This document shows positions 42,139 through 51,833 of a stretch of 64,000 nt of DNA, in pieces. The position numbers and the translations under genes are program-made. Origin of the DNA: Planctomycetota bacterium (GTDB lineage Bacteria; Planctomycetota; Phycisphaerae; Phycisphaerales; UBA1924); NCBI GenBank assembly GCA_018242625.1, contig JAFEBO010000012.1, forward strand, positions 310,001 through 374,000, in the 5' to 3' direction. A model generated the notes under the pieces. It did not search any database. It was not told the DNA's origin and saw nothing but the letters and a program-made list of their open reading frames with translations. Position 1 is the stretch's first letter. Every line of letters starts with the position of its first letter.

Positions 42139-45090
42139 ATGCCAACCCTCTACCTCATCGACGGCTACGCGCAGTTCTTTCGCGCCTATCACGCCATCCG
42201 CACGCCGATGACCAGCCCGGTTACGAGGGAGCCGACGAACATGACGTTCGGCTTCGTCGGCATGCTCCTGAAACTGCTCCGAGGAGAAGGAAAGCTCGGC
42301 GGCCGCCCCGAATACGTTGCCGTCGCGCTCGACATCTCCGGCGACAAGGAAACCTTCCGCTCCGAGCTCTACCCCGAGTACAAGGCCACCCGCAGCGAAC
42401 CGCCGCAGGATCTCTTTCCACAGGTCGAGCGCTGCCTGGCTCTGATGAAGGAGGTTGGGATTCCCACCGTCGGCATCGAAGGATTCGAAGCCGACGACGC
42501 GATCGCCTCGGTCGTCACCCAGCTCCGAAAGCTCAGACCCGATCTGCGCATTCGCATTATCAGCAAGGACAAAGACCTCAAGCAGTTGCTCTGTGCCGCC
42601 TCCGCCGAGTGCGGCGGCGTCGAGCTCTTTGATGTCCACACCGACCTTGTGATCGACGAGGCCCACTGGTTCGCCGAAAGCGGCCTCAGGCCGTCCCAGG
42701 TGATCGACTACCTCGCACTTATGGGAGACACCGTCGATAACGTACCCGGCGTCGAGGGAGTGGGCGAGAAAACATCCGCCGCTCTCATCGCCGAATTCGG
42801 CTCGCTCGACGCTCTCATTGCCAATGCCAACACCATCAAGGGCAAGCGCGGGGAGAAAATCCGCGAGGCGATCCCCCGTCTCGGGCTTTCGCGCCAGCTC
42901 GTAACGCTGCGTCACGATGCTCCGGTCGAACTCCCACTCCAAGACGCGGACGCCTCAAAGTTCAAGCTCGACCGGCTGATCCCGATCCTGAAAGAACTCG
43001 GATTCAACCGCTACCAGGACGACGTCCGAACTCTCATGCTCGCCCGTGGCGAAACACTGCCCGCCGGCCTGTCGGCACCCATGCCCCCCGATCTGCCGCG
43101 GCCGGCCCCATCCCAGGCGAGGCCGACCCCCAAAGCAGCACGAAATGATTTTCTCGATGGCGGGCTCTTCGCCGCGCTCGAGCCGCCAAGGGTCATCTCA
43201 AACCCCGGCGGCGACTATCGGTGCATCAAGACCAGGACAGAACTTGATGGATTGATCAGCGAACTCCGCCACGCAACGGTGATCGCGGTCGATACCGAAA
43301 CCACAAGTGTTTCGCCCATGCGGGCCCAGCTCTGCGGCATCAGCCTGAGCACGAAGATCGGCACCGGCGTGTACATCCCCGTTCGCTCTCCCGATTGCGG
43401 TTCGCACCTCGACGAAAAAACCGTGCTCGAAGCCCTCAGGCCGATCCTGGAGGATCCGGACAAGCCCAAGGTCGGGCACAATCTCAAGTACGACCTGATC
43501 GTGCTGCGAAATGCCGGCATCGACCTCCGGGGATACGGCGAGCGTGGTCAGGCTCCCACAAACGGCGCGTTTTACGGCGACACGATGATCGCCAGCTATC
43601 TGATCGATGCTTCAAGGTCCTCGCATGCGCTCGAACCGCTCGCCCTGGCGCTTCTGGGTCGCACCAAATCTTCCATATCCGAATTGATCGGTTCGGGCAA
43701 GAACCAGCGGTCCTTCGACACGGTCCCTGTCGATCTCGCGATGCCCTACGCCGCGGGCGATGCAGATCTAGCTTTGGCTCTCATGGAGATCATGCAGCCT
43801 CAGCTCCGAGCGATGGAGCTCGCTGACCTCTACTACGGGCTCGAAATGCCGCTGGTTGGGGTGCTCGCGGAACTGGAATTCAACGGCATTCAGGTGGACG
43901 CCACCGAACTTGACCATCAGCGTGCCCGCCTTCAGACCAAGCTTGCTCAGATCCAGGACGCGCTCGATTCCGAATCCAAACGGGCGCTCGGCAGAACCTT
44001 CGACCCGGATTCTCCCCGGCAGCTCTCCGCCGCCCTCTTCAATTCGCCCGAGGACGACGTCACCGGCCTGGGCATCAAGCCCATCAAAAAGACCAAGACG
44101 GGCAACTCGACGGACGCCGAGGTGCTCGAAAAATTGGGTGAAGACGCCACCCTCACCACGCCGATCCCGCGGCTGATCCTCGAATACCGCCAGTTGTCCA
44201 AGCTGGTTTCGACCTACCTGGTCACGCTCAAGGAAGAGATCAACAGTCGCACCGGCCGTGTTCACACGAGCTTCAACCAGACCGTTGCCGCAACCGGGCG
44301 GCTGGCCAGCAGCGACCCCAATCTGCAGAACATCCCGATCCGAACCGAAATCGGGCGCGAAATCCGAAAGGCATTCGTCGCGAAGCCCGGCCACCTGCTG
44401 GTCACCGCCGACTATTCGCAGATTGAGCTTCGCCTCCTCGCGCACCTGTCGAGAGACCCCGGGCTCACCGAAGCATTTCATCAGGGCGCCGACATTCATA
44501 CCGCCGTCGCGGCTCAGGTTCACCACATACCTATCGAGAAGGTGACGCGAGAGCAGCGCTCGGGCGCGAAGATGGTGAATTTCGGGATCGTGTACGGCGT
44601 GACGCCCTACGGCCTCGCACGCCGGCTCAACATCCCGACCGAAGAAGCCGCCGAAATCATCAGCGGCTACAAGAAGCGTTTCGCCGGGATCACGACGTTC
44701 CTCGAAGAGTGCATTCAGCAGGCCAAGCGTTATGGCTATGTCGAAACCATCATGAAGCGCCGGCGCCCGATCGCGGACATCGAGAGCAACGTACCCAACC
44801 GACGCGCGTTCGCCGAACGCATCGCCATCAACAGCGTCGTGCAGGGTTCTGCGGCAGACCTCATCAAGCTTGCGATGGTCAATATCCAGCGGGAAATCGA
44901 CGCCGGCAGCGCCCCCGGAGGCCTCAAGATGCTCCTGCAGATCCACGACGAACTCGTCTTTGAAGTGCCGATCGAGGCGGCCGATTCCGCTAGAGCGTTC
45001 GTCGTCGAGCGGATGGAACATGCCATGACCCTGAGCGTGCCGCTCGGTGTGGATGCGCACGCGGGCAAGAACTGGTTCGAGGGCAAGTAA
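42139..45090 (+). CDS. polA: DNA polymerase I
   Basis: The 983-residue polymerase fills gaps and removes RNA primers. All three domains are present. The 5'-3' nuclease spans about 1-300 (LYLIDGYAQFFRAYHAIRTP, GIEGFEADDAIASV, SKDKDLKQL, LMGDTVDNVPGVEGVGEKT). The 3'-5' exonuclease looks intact (AVDTETTSVSPMRAQLCGIS near 383, VGHNLKYDLIVL, YAAGDADLAL), with the acidic residues kept. The polymerase has motif A DYSQIELRLLAHLS (near 757), motif B RSGAKMVNFGIVYGVTPYGL and motif C QIHDELVFEV. A Pro/Ala linker separates the first two domains. Confidence 0.96.
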   Translation: MPTLYLIDGYAQFFRAYHAIRTPMTSPVTREPTNMTFGFVGMLLKLLRGEGKLGGRPEYVAVALDISGDKETFRSELYPEYKATRSEPPQDLFPQVERCLALMKEVGIPTVGIEGFEADDAIASVVTQLRKLRPDLRIRIISKDKDLKQLLCAASAECGGVELFDVHTDLVIDEAHWFAESGLRPSQVIDYLALMGDTVDNVPGVEGVGEKTSAALIAEFGSLDALIANANTIKGKRGEKIREAIPRLGLSRQLVTLRHDAPVELPLQDADASKFKLDRLIPILKELGFNRYQDDVRTLMLARGETLPAGLSAPMPPDLPRPAPSQARPTPKAARNDFLDGGLFAALEPPRVISNPGGDYRCIKTRTELDGLISELRHATVIAVDTETTSVSPMRAQLCGISLSTKIGTGVYIPVRSPDCGSHLDEKTVLEALRPILEDPDKPKVGHNLKYDLIVLRNAGIDLRGYGERGQAPTNGAFYGDTMIASYLIDASRSSHALEPLALALLGRTKSSISELIGSGKNQRSFDTVPVDLAMPYAAGDADLALALMEIMQPQLRAMELADLYYGLEMPLVGVLAELEFNGIQVDATELDHQRARLQTKLAQIQDALDSESKRALGRTFDPDSPRQLSAALFNSPEDDVTGLGIKPIKKTKTGNSTDAEVLEKLGEDATLTTPIPRLILEYRQLSKLVSTYLVTLKEEINSRTGRVHTSFNQTVAATGRLASSDPNLQNIPIRTEIGREIRKAFVAKPGHLLVTADYSQIELRLLAHLSRDPGLTEAFHQGADIHTAVAAQVHHIPIEKVTREQRSGAKMVNFGIVYGVTPYGLARRLNIPTEEAAEIISGYKKRFAGITTFLEECIQQAKRYGYVETIMKRRRPIADIESNVPNRRAFAERIAINSVVQGSAADLIKLAMVNIQREIDAGSAPGGLKMLLQIHDELVFEVPIEAADSARAFVVERMEHAMTLSVPLGVDAHAGKNWFEGK

Positions 45091-45121
45091 GTCACCGTTC
45101 GGCGGCGGTGAAACGGCTCCT

Positions 45122-45127
45122 TACACT
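45122..45127 (+). promoter_or_regulatory. -10-like box for prmC
   Basis: TACACT ends 6 nt before the GTG at 45134. A weak TTCGGC (45098-45103) lies 18 nt upstream. There is no Shine-Dalgarno sequence. Confidence 0.35.
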
Positions 45128-45133
45128 GTTCTG

Positions 45134-46054
45134 GTGAGTTCCACGGCAACTCAATCTTGGACAACGCGCAAGCTCCTCGCCTGGATGAGCGAGGCCTTTA
45201 CGCACAAAGGGCTGGAATCCCCCCGCCTGATGTCCGAGATGCTGCTCAGCCACGTGCTGGGCTGCCAGCGCCTTCGGCTCTACATGGAGCCCGACCGGCC
45301 CGCCACGGAACTGGAGCGAAACAATCTGCGGGATCTTGTCGCCCGGGCTCTCAAGCACGAACCGGTTCAGTACCTGGTCGGCGAGGCCTGGTTCTTTGGC
45401 CTGGCGTTTGCCGTGGACAAGCGGGTGCTCATTCCTCGCCCGGAAACGCAGGTGATCGTGGAGTACGTGCTTCAGCACGCCCGGAACACTTCGGGATTCG
45501 GCGGATCCGCCGGCGATGGTGTGCTTCTGGCCGATGTCTGCACCGGCTCGGGATGCATCGCTTCCTCTCTGCTTTTTTCCATGAAGAACGCAAGAGCGAT
45601 CGCCACCGATATCTCGCCGGACGCCCTCGCGGTTGCGCGGCTGAACGCCGTCCGCCAAGGAGTCATCGACCGGCTTGACTTGCTGCAGGGAGACCTGCTC
45701 GCTCCGCTGGCGGAGCATCCCATCGCCCGCTCCCACGGCTCGCTGCATTACCTCGTCAGCAACCCGCCCTACATCCCGGATTCGGAGTGGGATGCCGTCG
45801 AACCAAACGTCAAGGACCACGAGCCCGCGATCGCCCTGCGCGGCGGACCGGACGGCCTCGACTTTGTTCGTCCAATTTTCGCCGGCGCCGCGCCTCTGCT
45901 GCGAGAGGGCGGTCTGATCTTGGTCGAAGTCGCCGCCGCGCGGGCCGAAGAAGCCGAAGCCATCGCGAGAAGCACCCCCGGCCTGCGGGACGTACGCATC
46001 CTGCGCGACCTGGCCAACCTGCCCCGCGTCATCGTCGCAACAAAATCGGCCTGA
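45134..46054 (+). CDS. prmC: Peptide chain release factor N5-glutamine methyltransferase
   Basis: The 306-residue SAM-dependent enzyme methylates the GGQ glutamine of release factors. The N-terminal helical domain (LLAWMSEAFTHKGLESPRLM, VQYLVGEAWFFGLAF) is followed by RPETQVIVEYVL, the SAM loop LADVCTGSGCIASSLLF, ATDISPDALAVAR and the catalytic NPPY (LVSNPPYIPDSEW). The GTG at 45134 fits the N-terminal alignment; the frame extends further upstream into polA without conservation. It lies 43 nt after polA. Confidence 0.92.
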   Translation: MSSTATQSWTTRKLLAWMSEAFTHKGLESPRLMSEMLLSHVLGCQRLRLYMEPDRPATELERNNLRDLVARALKHEPVQYLVGEAWFFGLAFAVDKRVLIPRPETQVIVEYVLQHARNTSGFGGSAGDGVLLADVCTGSGCIASSLLFSMKNARAIATDISPDALAVARLNAVRQGVIDRLDLLQGDLLAPLAEHPIARSHGSLHYLVSNPPYIPDSEWDAVEPNVKDHEPAIALRGGPDGLDFVRPIFAGAAPLLREGGLILVEVAAARAEEAEAIARSTPGLRDVRILRDLANLPRVIVATKSA

Positions 46055-46067
46055 AATCCTGGTGCCG

Positions 46068-47807
46068 CTACTGCTTGGCGGCTTCCTTGATCGCCTTCTT
46101 TACAGCATCGACGAGCTGCTCGATCTGGAACGGCTTGAACAGCACGCTCTGCAGCCCTTCCTGGCTCGCCCGGACGATCGAGTGATGCGGGTCGTAACCG
46201 AAGCCGGTCATAAGAATGACGGGAATCTCAGGGCGGTACTTCTTCGCCGCCGCGAAGACCTCGTACCCGGTGTGATCCGGCATCCGGATATCGCTCACAA
46301 CCAGGTCGTAGGGGACTTCCTGTTCGATTTGTGCTGTTTCCAGAGCGCGGATCGCCTCGCCGCCGTCTTGGCAGACGGTCACTTTCGCGCCGCGGTTGCG
46401 GAGCACGCTCCCGATGATCTGGCGGATCTTCGGCTGGTCGTCCGCGATCAGGACTCGCCGCCCCTGCAGCAGCGGATCGAGGGTGCGATTCTCCATCGCC
46501 TTTTCGACCCCCAGGAGGGTCTGGGGCCCGCTGGCCACATCCCGCATCCTCGTGCGGATCGCTTCGACATCGCGCAAGATGCGGGCAACGTGGGCACTCG
46601 TCGTAGCGTCCGCGGCGACCACCCGCTGCAGGAACTCGACCTGTTGCACGATGTCCGCCAACGGCTCGGCAAGCTCGCCTTCGACGCGCCCGCTCACGGA
46701 GATATTCGTCGTGGTCCGTTCCACCACGAGATTTTCCTGCATGTGCACCGCCATCGCGATATACCGGGCGAAAATCTCAGCGAGCTGCCGATCGTCATCA
46801 TCGAATGCCGCTTCCTTCTGGCTCTCGATGTTCAGAATGCCGATCACCTTGTCGTGCAGCCGCAGCGGCACCGTCAGGCTCGATCGCGCGCCGTGCAGTC
46901 CCGGCAGGAACAGTTCGTCCTTGCTCGTGTCGTCGCAGATATAGCTCTTGCCGGTAGCCGCGACAAACCCGCTGATACCGTTGCCCTCGGGCTTGGCGAA
47001 GATATCGAACGCCTCGTATTCGCTCGGCAGCCCGACCTTGATCACAAGTTCCAGCCGCCCGCTCCGCGGATCCAGAAGCCGGATCGCGAAATGGTCAAAA
47101 CGAAGAAGGTCGCGCGAGAACCGCACGACCTTGTCTTCCAGCACTTTCAATCTCTCAGCGGCGTTCAGTTTTCGAACCGCGTCGGCATCAAGGGTAAAAA
47201 GCTCGGCGCCCGCCCGGTCGATCGCGTCCATCCGAAGTCGGACGCGATTCGCCTCGGTGACGTCGCGCACCACGAGCGAGACCAGTTGCTCCCGGTCCAT
47301 CGCGCCCGAAACTGCCGCCCCGGGATGGACCAGCGCCACGTAAACCTCGTAGTAGCGTGAACCGTCCCCCGAAGCCATCTCCAGACGCTGGGAGCGGTTC
47401 TTGCGCTCGTCCGTCACCAGCCCCAGCCCCTGCTGCTCGATCAATTCTGCGCCGACTTCCTTCGCCGCAAGCTCCAGAAGCTCGCGTGTCCGAGCATCCA
47501 GCCCTGTGAACAGTTCATTGGCCCACAGACACTCCCCGCCCAGCCGGAACAGCCCTACGCCCTCGCCGATGGCGTTCAGAAGCGAAAGCGACCACACCGG
47601 CGCTTCCGCCCCGCTGCGAACCGTCTCGCCATGTTCACCTGCTACCAACGGACGGACCCCCTGGGCGGCGGCTTCCTGCATGCCGCCCGTGTGGCGATTG
47701 CTATGACCAACCGAGACGTCAAACTCCTGTCTCAGACGATCCTTCAAACGTGAAGCATCGGCGCCCGCGCCGGGGAAGACCACGAGTTTTGGCCGGTCGT
47801 CGGGCAT
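46068..47807 (-). CDS. PAS-GAF-receiver signalling protein
   Basis: The 579-residue cytosolic protein has a PAS-like domain (about residues 75-185, LLNAIGEGVGLFRLGGECLW). A GAF domain (about 220-358) follows, with FDHFAIRLLDPRSGRLELVI and SSLTVPLRLHDKVIGILNIE. After a helical linker comes a C-terminal response-regulator receiver (450-575): VLIADDQPKIRQIIG, the phosphoacceptor Asp506 in VVSDIRMPDHTGYEVF, and the conserved Lys in VLFKPFQ. The linker might be a degenerate dimerisation domain; no kinase ATPase domain is seen, so a partner kinase must phosphorylate it. No output DNA-binding domain is present. It converges on prmC. Confidence 0.85.
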   Translation of the reverse strand: MPDDRPKLVVFPGAGADASRLKDRLRQEFDVSVGHSNRHTGGMQEAAAQGVRPLVAGEHGETVRSGAEAPVWSLSLLNAIGEGVGLFRLGGECLWANELFTGLDARTRELLELAAKEVGAELIEQQGLGLVTDERKNRSQRLEMASGDGSRYYEVYVALVHPGAAVSGAMDREQLVSLVVRDVTEANRVRLRMDAIDRAGAELFTLDADAVRKLNAAERLKVLEDKVVRFSRDLLRFDHFAIRLLDPRSGRLELVIKVGLPSEYEAFDIFAKPEGNGISGFVAATGKSYICDDTSKDELFLPGLHGARSSLTVPLRLHDKVIGILNIESQKEAAFDDDDRQLAEIFARYIAMAVHMQENLVVERTTTNISVSGRVEGELAEPLADIVQQVEFLQRVVAADATTSAHVARILRDVEAIRTRMRDVASGPQTLLGVEKAMENRTLDPLLQGRRVLIADDQPKIRQIIGSVLRNRGAKVTVCQDGGEAIRALETAQIEQEVPYDLVVSDIRMPDHTGYEVFAAAKKYRPEIPVILMTGFGYDPHHSIVRASQEGLQSVLFKPFQIEQLVDAVKKAIKEAAKQ

Positions 47808-48028
47808 CCGGGCCAGCAGCCTGTTCGATCATACCTGCGAACACGTTGCGACCGAGTGTAACCGACCTCGCAATTTTCCGGCCGTCGGACATCCGACTGG
47901 TGCTCCGCTTGCCGGTCGGCCGAACTCTTTCCAGGGTCGTCCGCCTGATATGGTCTCCCTGATATCGTCCCACTCCCCAAAAGGACTCCAACCACCCGCC
48001 CCACTTCCGCGCCCCCCGCCCCTTTCCC

Positions 48029-49003
48029 ATGCTCCTCCTCCGAGATCTTCACAAGTGGTACGGCGACTTCCATGCGTTGCGTGGGGTCTCGTTTTCCGCC
48101 TCCCGGGGGCAGGTTGTCGGCCTTCTGGGCCCGAACGGGGCCGGAAAAACGACGTCGATACGCATAATCACGGGCGTTTTTCCTCCCACGTCCGGGACGG
48201 TGGAGGTCGCCAATACCCCGGTGCTTACCCGCCCTGAGGAGGCACGCCGGCATATCGGGTATCTGCCCGAATCCGCTCCCCTCTACCCCGAGATGAGCGT
48301 CGAGGGGTACCTGCATTATCGCGCACGGCTTTTCGGATTTGCGCGGGGGGAAGCCCGCGCACTTATCGGCCGCGCGTTGGAGATCGGATCGCTGGATGCC
48401 GTCCGCCGAAAGCGCATTTCCACGCTCTCGAAGGGATTCCGTCAGCGCGTCGGATTGGCGGCCGCCGCACTGCACCGCCCCGGCCTGCTGGTGCTTGACG
48501 AGCCCGCCAACGGCCTGGACCCGACCCAGATCAAGCAGATGCGTGAAACGATCCGCGCTCTGGCATCCGAATCCTGCGTTCTTTTGAGCTCGCACATCCT
48601 CGGCGAGGTCGAATTGACCTGCGATCGGGTCGTAATCATCGCTTCCGGAACACTTCTGGCCGATGGAACTCCGGCGGAACTCCGCGCACGCCACGCCCCC
48701 GAGTCCGCTGTCTGGGTCGAAGTTGCCGAGCATGAAGCAACCGCAGCCCTTATCGCGATCCGATCGGCCAGCGGGATACTGGGTGCCGAGTCAGTCAAAG
48801 CCGAGAACGGATTCCGGCTGCTGAGGGCCCGCACGAGGCCCCCCGCGGCAACCGGCGAAGATCCTCTGACCGCAGCCGCGCGGTCGCTCCACGATGTCGG
48901 GATCGTTCCGCGCACGTTCGCGCCGGATGCCCCCAGCCTTGAACGGGTTTTCCACTCGCTCCTGGAGGCAAGCGCCGTCCGAACCAAGGACGCCGCCGCA
49001 TGA
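48029..49003 (+). CDS. ABC transporter ATP-binding protein, Gld/Nos-type exporter
   Basis: The 324-residue ATPase has Walker A LLGPNGAGKTTSIRIITG, the Q-loop region HIGYLPESAPLYPEMSV, signature TLSKGFRQRVGLAAAALH, Walker B LLVLDEPANGLDP and the H-loop LLSSHILGEVE. About 100 C-terminal residues follow the nucleotide-binding domain, as in GldA-like proteins. The start ATG lacks a Shine-Dalgarno sequence and follows an unusually C-rich, G-poor leader. The next gene starts within its stop as ATGA, and the permease and auxiliary protein complete a three-gene unit. Confidence 0.92.
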   Translation: MLLLRDLHKWYGDFHALRGVSFSASRGQVVGLLGPNGAGKTTSIRIITGVFPPTSGTVEVANTPVLTRPEEARRHIGYLPESAPLYPEMSVEGYLHYRARLFGFARGEARALIGRALEIGSLDAVRRKRISTLSKGFRQRVGLAAAALHRPGLLVLDEPANGLDPTQIKQMRETIRALASESCVLLSSHILGEVELTCDRVVIIASGTLLADGTPAELRARHAPESAVWVEVAEHEATAALIAIRSASGILGAESVKAENGFRLLRARTRPPAATGEDPLTAAARSLHDVGIVPRTFAPDAPSLERVFHSLLEASAVRTKDAAA

Positions 49004-49722
49004 GCACAACGACGATCATCGCCCGTCGCGAACTCTCTTCCTATTTCCGCCTGCCGGTCGGCTGGTTCACGATCGCCCTGTTCCTTTTCCTCTGCGGCTG
49101 CGTTTTCGCGCTCGCGGTACTTGAGCCGGGACGCGTCGCAAGCCTTCGGGCGTTCTTTGGTGCCGCCGGCTGGCTGCTCCTCCCGGTTGTACCGGCCATC
49201 AGCATGCGGCTCTTCAGCGAAGAGATGCGCAGCGGCACCATCGAGCCGCTGATCACCTCGCCGGCACGTGAATCATCGATCGTTCTCGGCAAGTATCTGG
49301 GCGCGGTCATGATGCTCGGGCTCATGCTGCTGCCGACACTCCTCTACGCCTGGGTGCTCGCAAAGGTATCCGCGCGTCCGCCCGAGTTCGGCCCGCTCGC
49401 CGCGGGCTATCTCAGCCTCTTCCTTCCCGGCGTCTTCTACCTCGCCGTGGGAACGCTTTGTTCGGCGCTTACGAACAACCAGACTCTGGCGTTCCTGGGC
49501 TCACTGTTCATTCTGCTGGCGATCATGCTGGCGTCCGCGCTCGGGCCGGGCATTGCCCCGGCGTGGATGCAGCCGGCGCTGCGCTGGATCTCGTTCGATG
49601 CTCGAATCCAGGACTTTGCGAAGGGCGTGATCGATCTTCGTCATGTCATTTTCTTTTTCGCCGCTTCCGTGCTGCCGCTCGTGCTGGCCGGCGTCGCACT
49701 TCGTGCGCGGAGGCTCGGATGA
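49000..49722 (+). CDS. ABC transporter permease, GldF-like
   Basis: The 240-residue ABC-2 type permease has six or so transmembrane helices (VGWFTIALFLFLCGCVFALA, GWLLLPVVPAISMRLFSEEM, KYLGAVMMLGLMLLPTLLYA and others). The family motif MRLFSEEMRSGTIEPLITSP, which precedes the coupling helix in GldF-like permeases, is clear. It overlaps the ATPase gene upstream and the auxiliary gene downstream, each by ATGA. The substrate is unknown; related Bacteroidetes proteins support gliding, but no gliding genes are seen here. Confidence 0.87.
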   Translation: MSTTTIIARRELSSYFRLPVGWFTIALFLFLCGCVFALAVLEPGRVASLRAFFGAAGWLLLPVVPAISMRLFSEEMRSGTIEPLITSPARESSIVLGKYLGAVMMLGLMLLPTLLYAWVLAKVSARPPEFGPLAAGYLSLFLPGVFYLAVGTLCSALTNNQTLAFLGSLFILLAIMLASALGPGIAPAWMQPALRWISFDARIQDFAKGVIDLRHVIFFFAASVLPLVLAGVALRARRLG

Positions 49723-51833
49723 TGCGCCGCTTTTCGTTCTGGTTCTGGACCGCCATCGGCCTGCTCGCCGCGGTCGTGTCAATCTCTCTTGCCAACGTCC
49801 TGGCCGGACGCTTTGCGCCCCGATTCGACGTTACCGCCACGGGCGAGCACCGGCTGAGCCCGCGTGCCGATGCGGTGCTCGCGCGGCTCCCGGGTCCGGC
49901 CAGACTGATCGTTGCCGCTGATTTCCGGCGTTCAAGCCCGGAGGCTTATCGCGATACCGCGGACGTGCTCGACCGGTTTTCCGCTTCTGGAAAGCTCGAA
50001 GTGATCTCGATCGACCTGGGTTCGCCCTCGGGTTCGGCGCAGTATCAGCAGGTCATCGAATCTCTTGTGGAAAGAGATCGCGCGGAACTTTCAAGCCAGG
50101 CCGATAAGATAAAAACCGCTGCCGCCAGCGCAAACGAGATCGCCCTCTGGGCCCAGACCGGCCTTTCAAGGTCGCTCGACGAGCTGCGATCGCTCCCGGG
50201 CGGCAACTCCCCCGCGGTGCAGCAGGCTCGCGGCGTACTCGAACAGCGGGCCGCTGGCTCCCGCATCGCCGGCCGAGACCTTGCCGCGGCCATCCCGAAG
50301 CTTGACGAATTGCTGTCGTCGAGGATCGGGGAGATCGAGCTTCCCGCCACGGACCGCGCCGCAGACTCACTGCGCAAAGAAATCCGAAACGCCTCCGATC
50401 AGTTCGGACAGATCGCCGGTGAGTTGCGCCGGCTCTCCCGTCAGAGCGACCTGGGCGAAGCCTTTTCGGCTCGCGCGATCCTGATCGCTGAAGAGATCGG
50501 CCAGCGTCGCGATCGCCTCGGAGTAGCATCAGAGTCCATCGCCCGGCTCACCCGGCCCGGCGTTCTCCGGGTTGCCGCCGCTTTCCGGCAGGCCGCTTCA
50601 GCGATTCTCGTCCCCGCTTCGGGCGACAAGCTCTCGGCGATTCCCATCGAAGAGCTCTTTCCGGCACAGGAGATCGTGGTATCCGCCGGTGCCCGCGCGG
50701 ACGGACGCCGACGCGTCGAGGAGGTGCTTACGGCGGCCCTGGCTCTGACACTGCTCGACCAGCCCCCCATCGCAGTCTTCGTCCATGCCGAGGAAAAGCC
50801 CTACGTGCTCGAGGCGCCATTTCTCGAACGCCTGCGCGAGAATCTGCTCTCCCGCGGAATCGACATCGTGGAATGGCCGGTGCTCCTTGAATCGGAGCCG
50901 ACCGGTCTCGTGCGGCTCGACCCGGGAAAGTCCCGCCCCGCTGTTTTCATCATCCTGCCGCCCGACTCCACCACGACCGCCCGGACGGGGGAGCAGCGCG
51001 GCGGTCTCGAGCGATCGCAAAGGCTCGGCGCTGTGCTTGAACAACTCGTCAGCACGGGGCAAAACATTCTCCTCTCCCTGAATCCGCCGTTTCAGAAAAC
51101 CTACGGCGACGCCGACCCGATTACAACTCCCTTGCGAGCATTCGGTATCGCTCCGAGTGGGCTGCCGATTTTCACCGAGCGCTTTGCGGACGGAAAACGC
51201 ACGGTCGAGACAGACAAGGTCGTCATCGCGCGATCGGAATCCCACCAGCCGCTGGCGGGCGCCCTCCGCGGCCTTCCGACGTATTTCCCGTGGCCGATCG
51301 CGCTCAAGCCGGCGGAAAAACCGGGGGCTGAGCTGAAGCTGGAGATACTTCTGGAAGTCCCTGCGGATGATGCGACTTGGGGTGAATCCACGTGGCTCCG
51401 CACCTGGCAGACCCCCCGCGCGCGGCGACAGTCGCTCCCCGACCTTCCCAAGTTTGACCCCGGCCCGGACGAGCGCGGTCCTTGGACGGTTGCCCTTGCG
51501 GCAGAGAAAGCCGACGCCGCAACCGGACAGAAGCAGCGCGCCGTTGTTGTCGGTTCTAACGGCTGGTTCTTCGATCAGCTCACGCAGCCTGCGGCACAGG
51601 TGGATGGCCGCGTGATCGCTCCATTTCCCGGCAATCAGGAGCTCTTTGATTCATCGCTTTACTGGTTGAGCTTTGCCGACGAACTGATCGCCCAGAGCCC
51701 TCAGGCCGGGGCCATCCCTCTCGTCGGAGCCATCGACCCCGGACGTCTCATCCTTCTTCGCGCCCTGCTCATTCTCGGCGTGCCCCTCGCCGTTCTCGCT
51801 CTTGGGATCGTGCACAGGGCTGTGTTTGGTTAA
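49719..51833 (+). CDS. GldG-like ABC transporter auxiliary protein
   Basis: The 704-residue protein has an N-terminal transmembrane helix (WFWTAIGLLAAVVSISLANV), then RFDVTATGEHRLSPRADAVL, the Gld/IFT-type auxiliary domain (about residues 40-130). A long helical insert (about 120-290) follows, then RRVEEVLTAALALTLLDQPP, AVFVHAEEKPYVLEAPFLER and later VVVGSNGWFFDQL. A C-terminal transmembrane helix (LLRALLILGVPLAVLALGIV) ends it. GldG-like proteins pair with GldA and GldF. The last 183 bp overlap a convergent gene on the minus strand. Confidence 0.85.
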   Translation: MMRRFSFWFWTAIGLLAAVVSISLANVLAGRFAPRFDVTATGEHRLSPRADAVLARLPGPARLIVAADFRRSSPEAYRDTADVLDRFSASGKLEVISIDLGSPSGSAQYQQVIESLVERDRAELSSQADKIKTAAASANEIALWAQTGLSRSLDELRSLPGGNSPAVQQARGVLEQRAAGSRIAGRDLAAAIPKLDELLSSRIGEIELPATDRAADSLRKEIRNASDQFGQIAGELRRLSRQSDLGEAFSARAILIAEEIGQRRDRLGVASESIARLTRPGVLRVAAAFRQAASAILVPASGDKLSAIPIEELFPAQEIVVSAGARADGRRRVEEVLTAALALTLLDQPPIAVFVHAEEKPYVLEAPFLERLRENLLSRGIDIVEWPVLLESEPTGLVRLDPGKSRPAVFIILPPDSTTTARTGEQRGGLERSQRLGAVLEQLVSTGQNILLSLNPPFQKTYGDADPITTPLRAFGIAPSGLPIFTERFADGKRTVETDKVVIARSESHQPLAGALRGLPTYFPWPIALKPAEKPGAELKLEILLEVPADDATWGESTWLRTWQTPRARRQSLPDLPKFDPGPDERGPWTVALAAEKADAATGQKQRAVVVGSNGWFFDQLTQPAAQVDGRVIAPFPGNQELFDSSLYWLSFADELIAQSPQAGAIPLVGAIDPGRLILLRALLILGVPLAVLALGIVHRAVFG

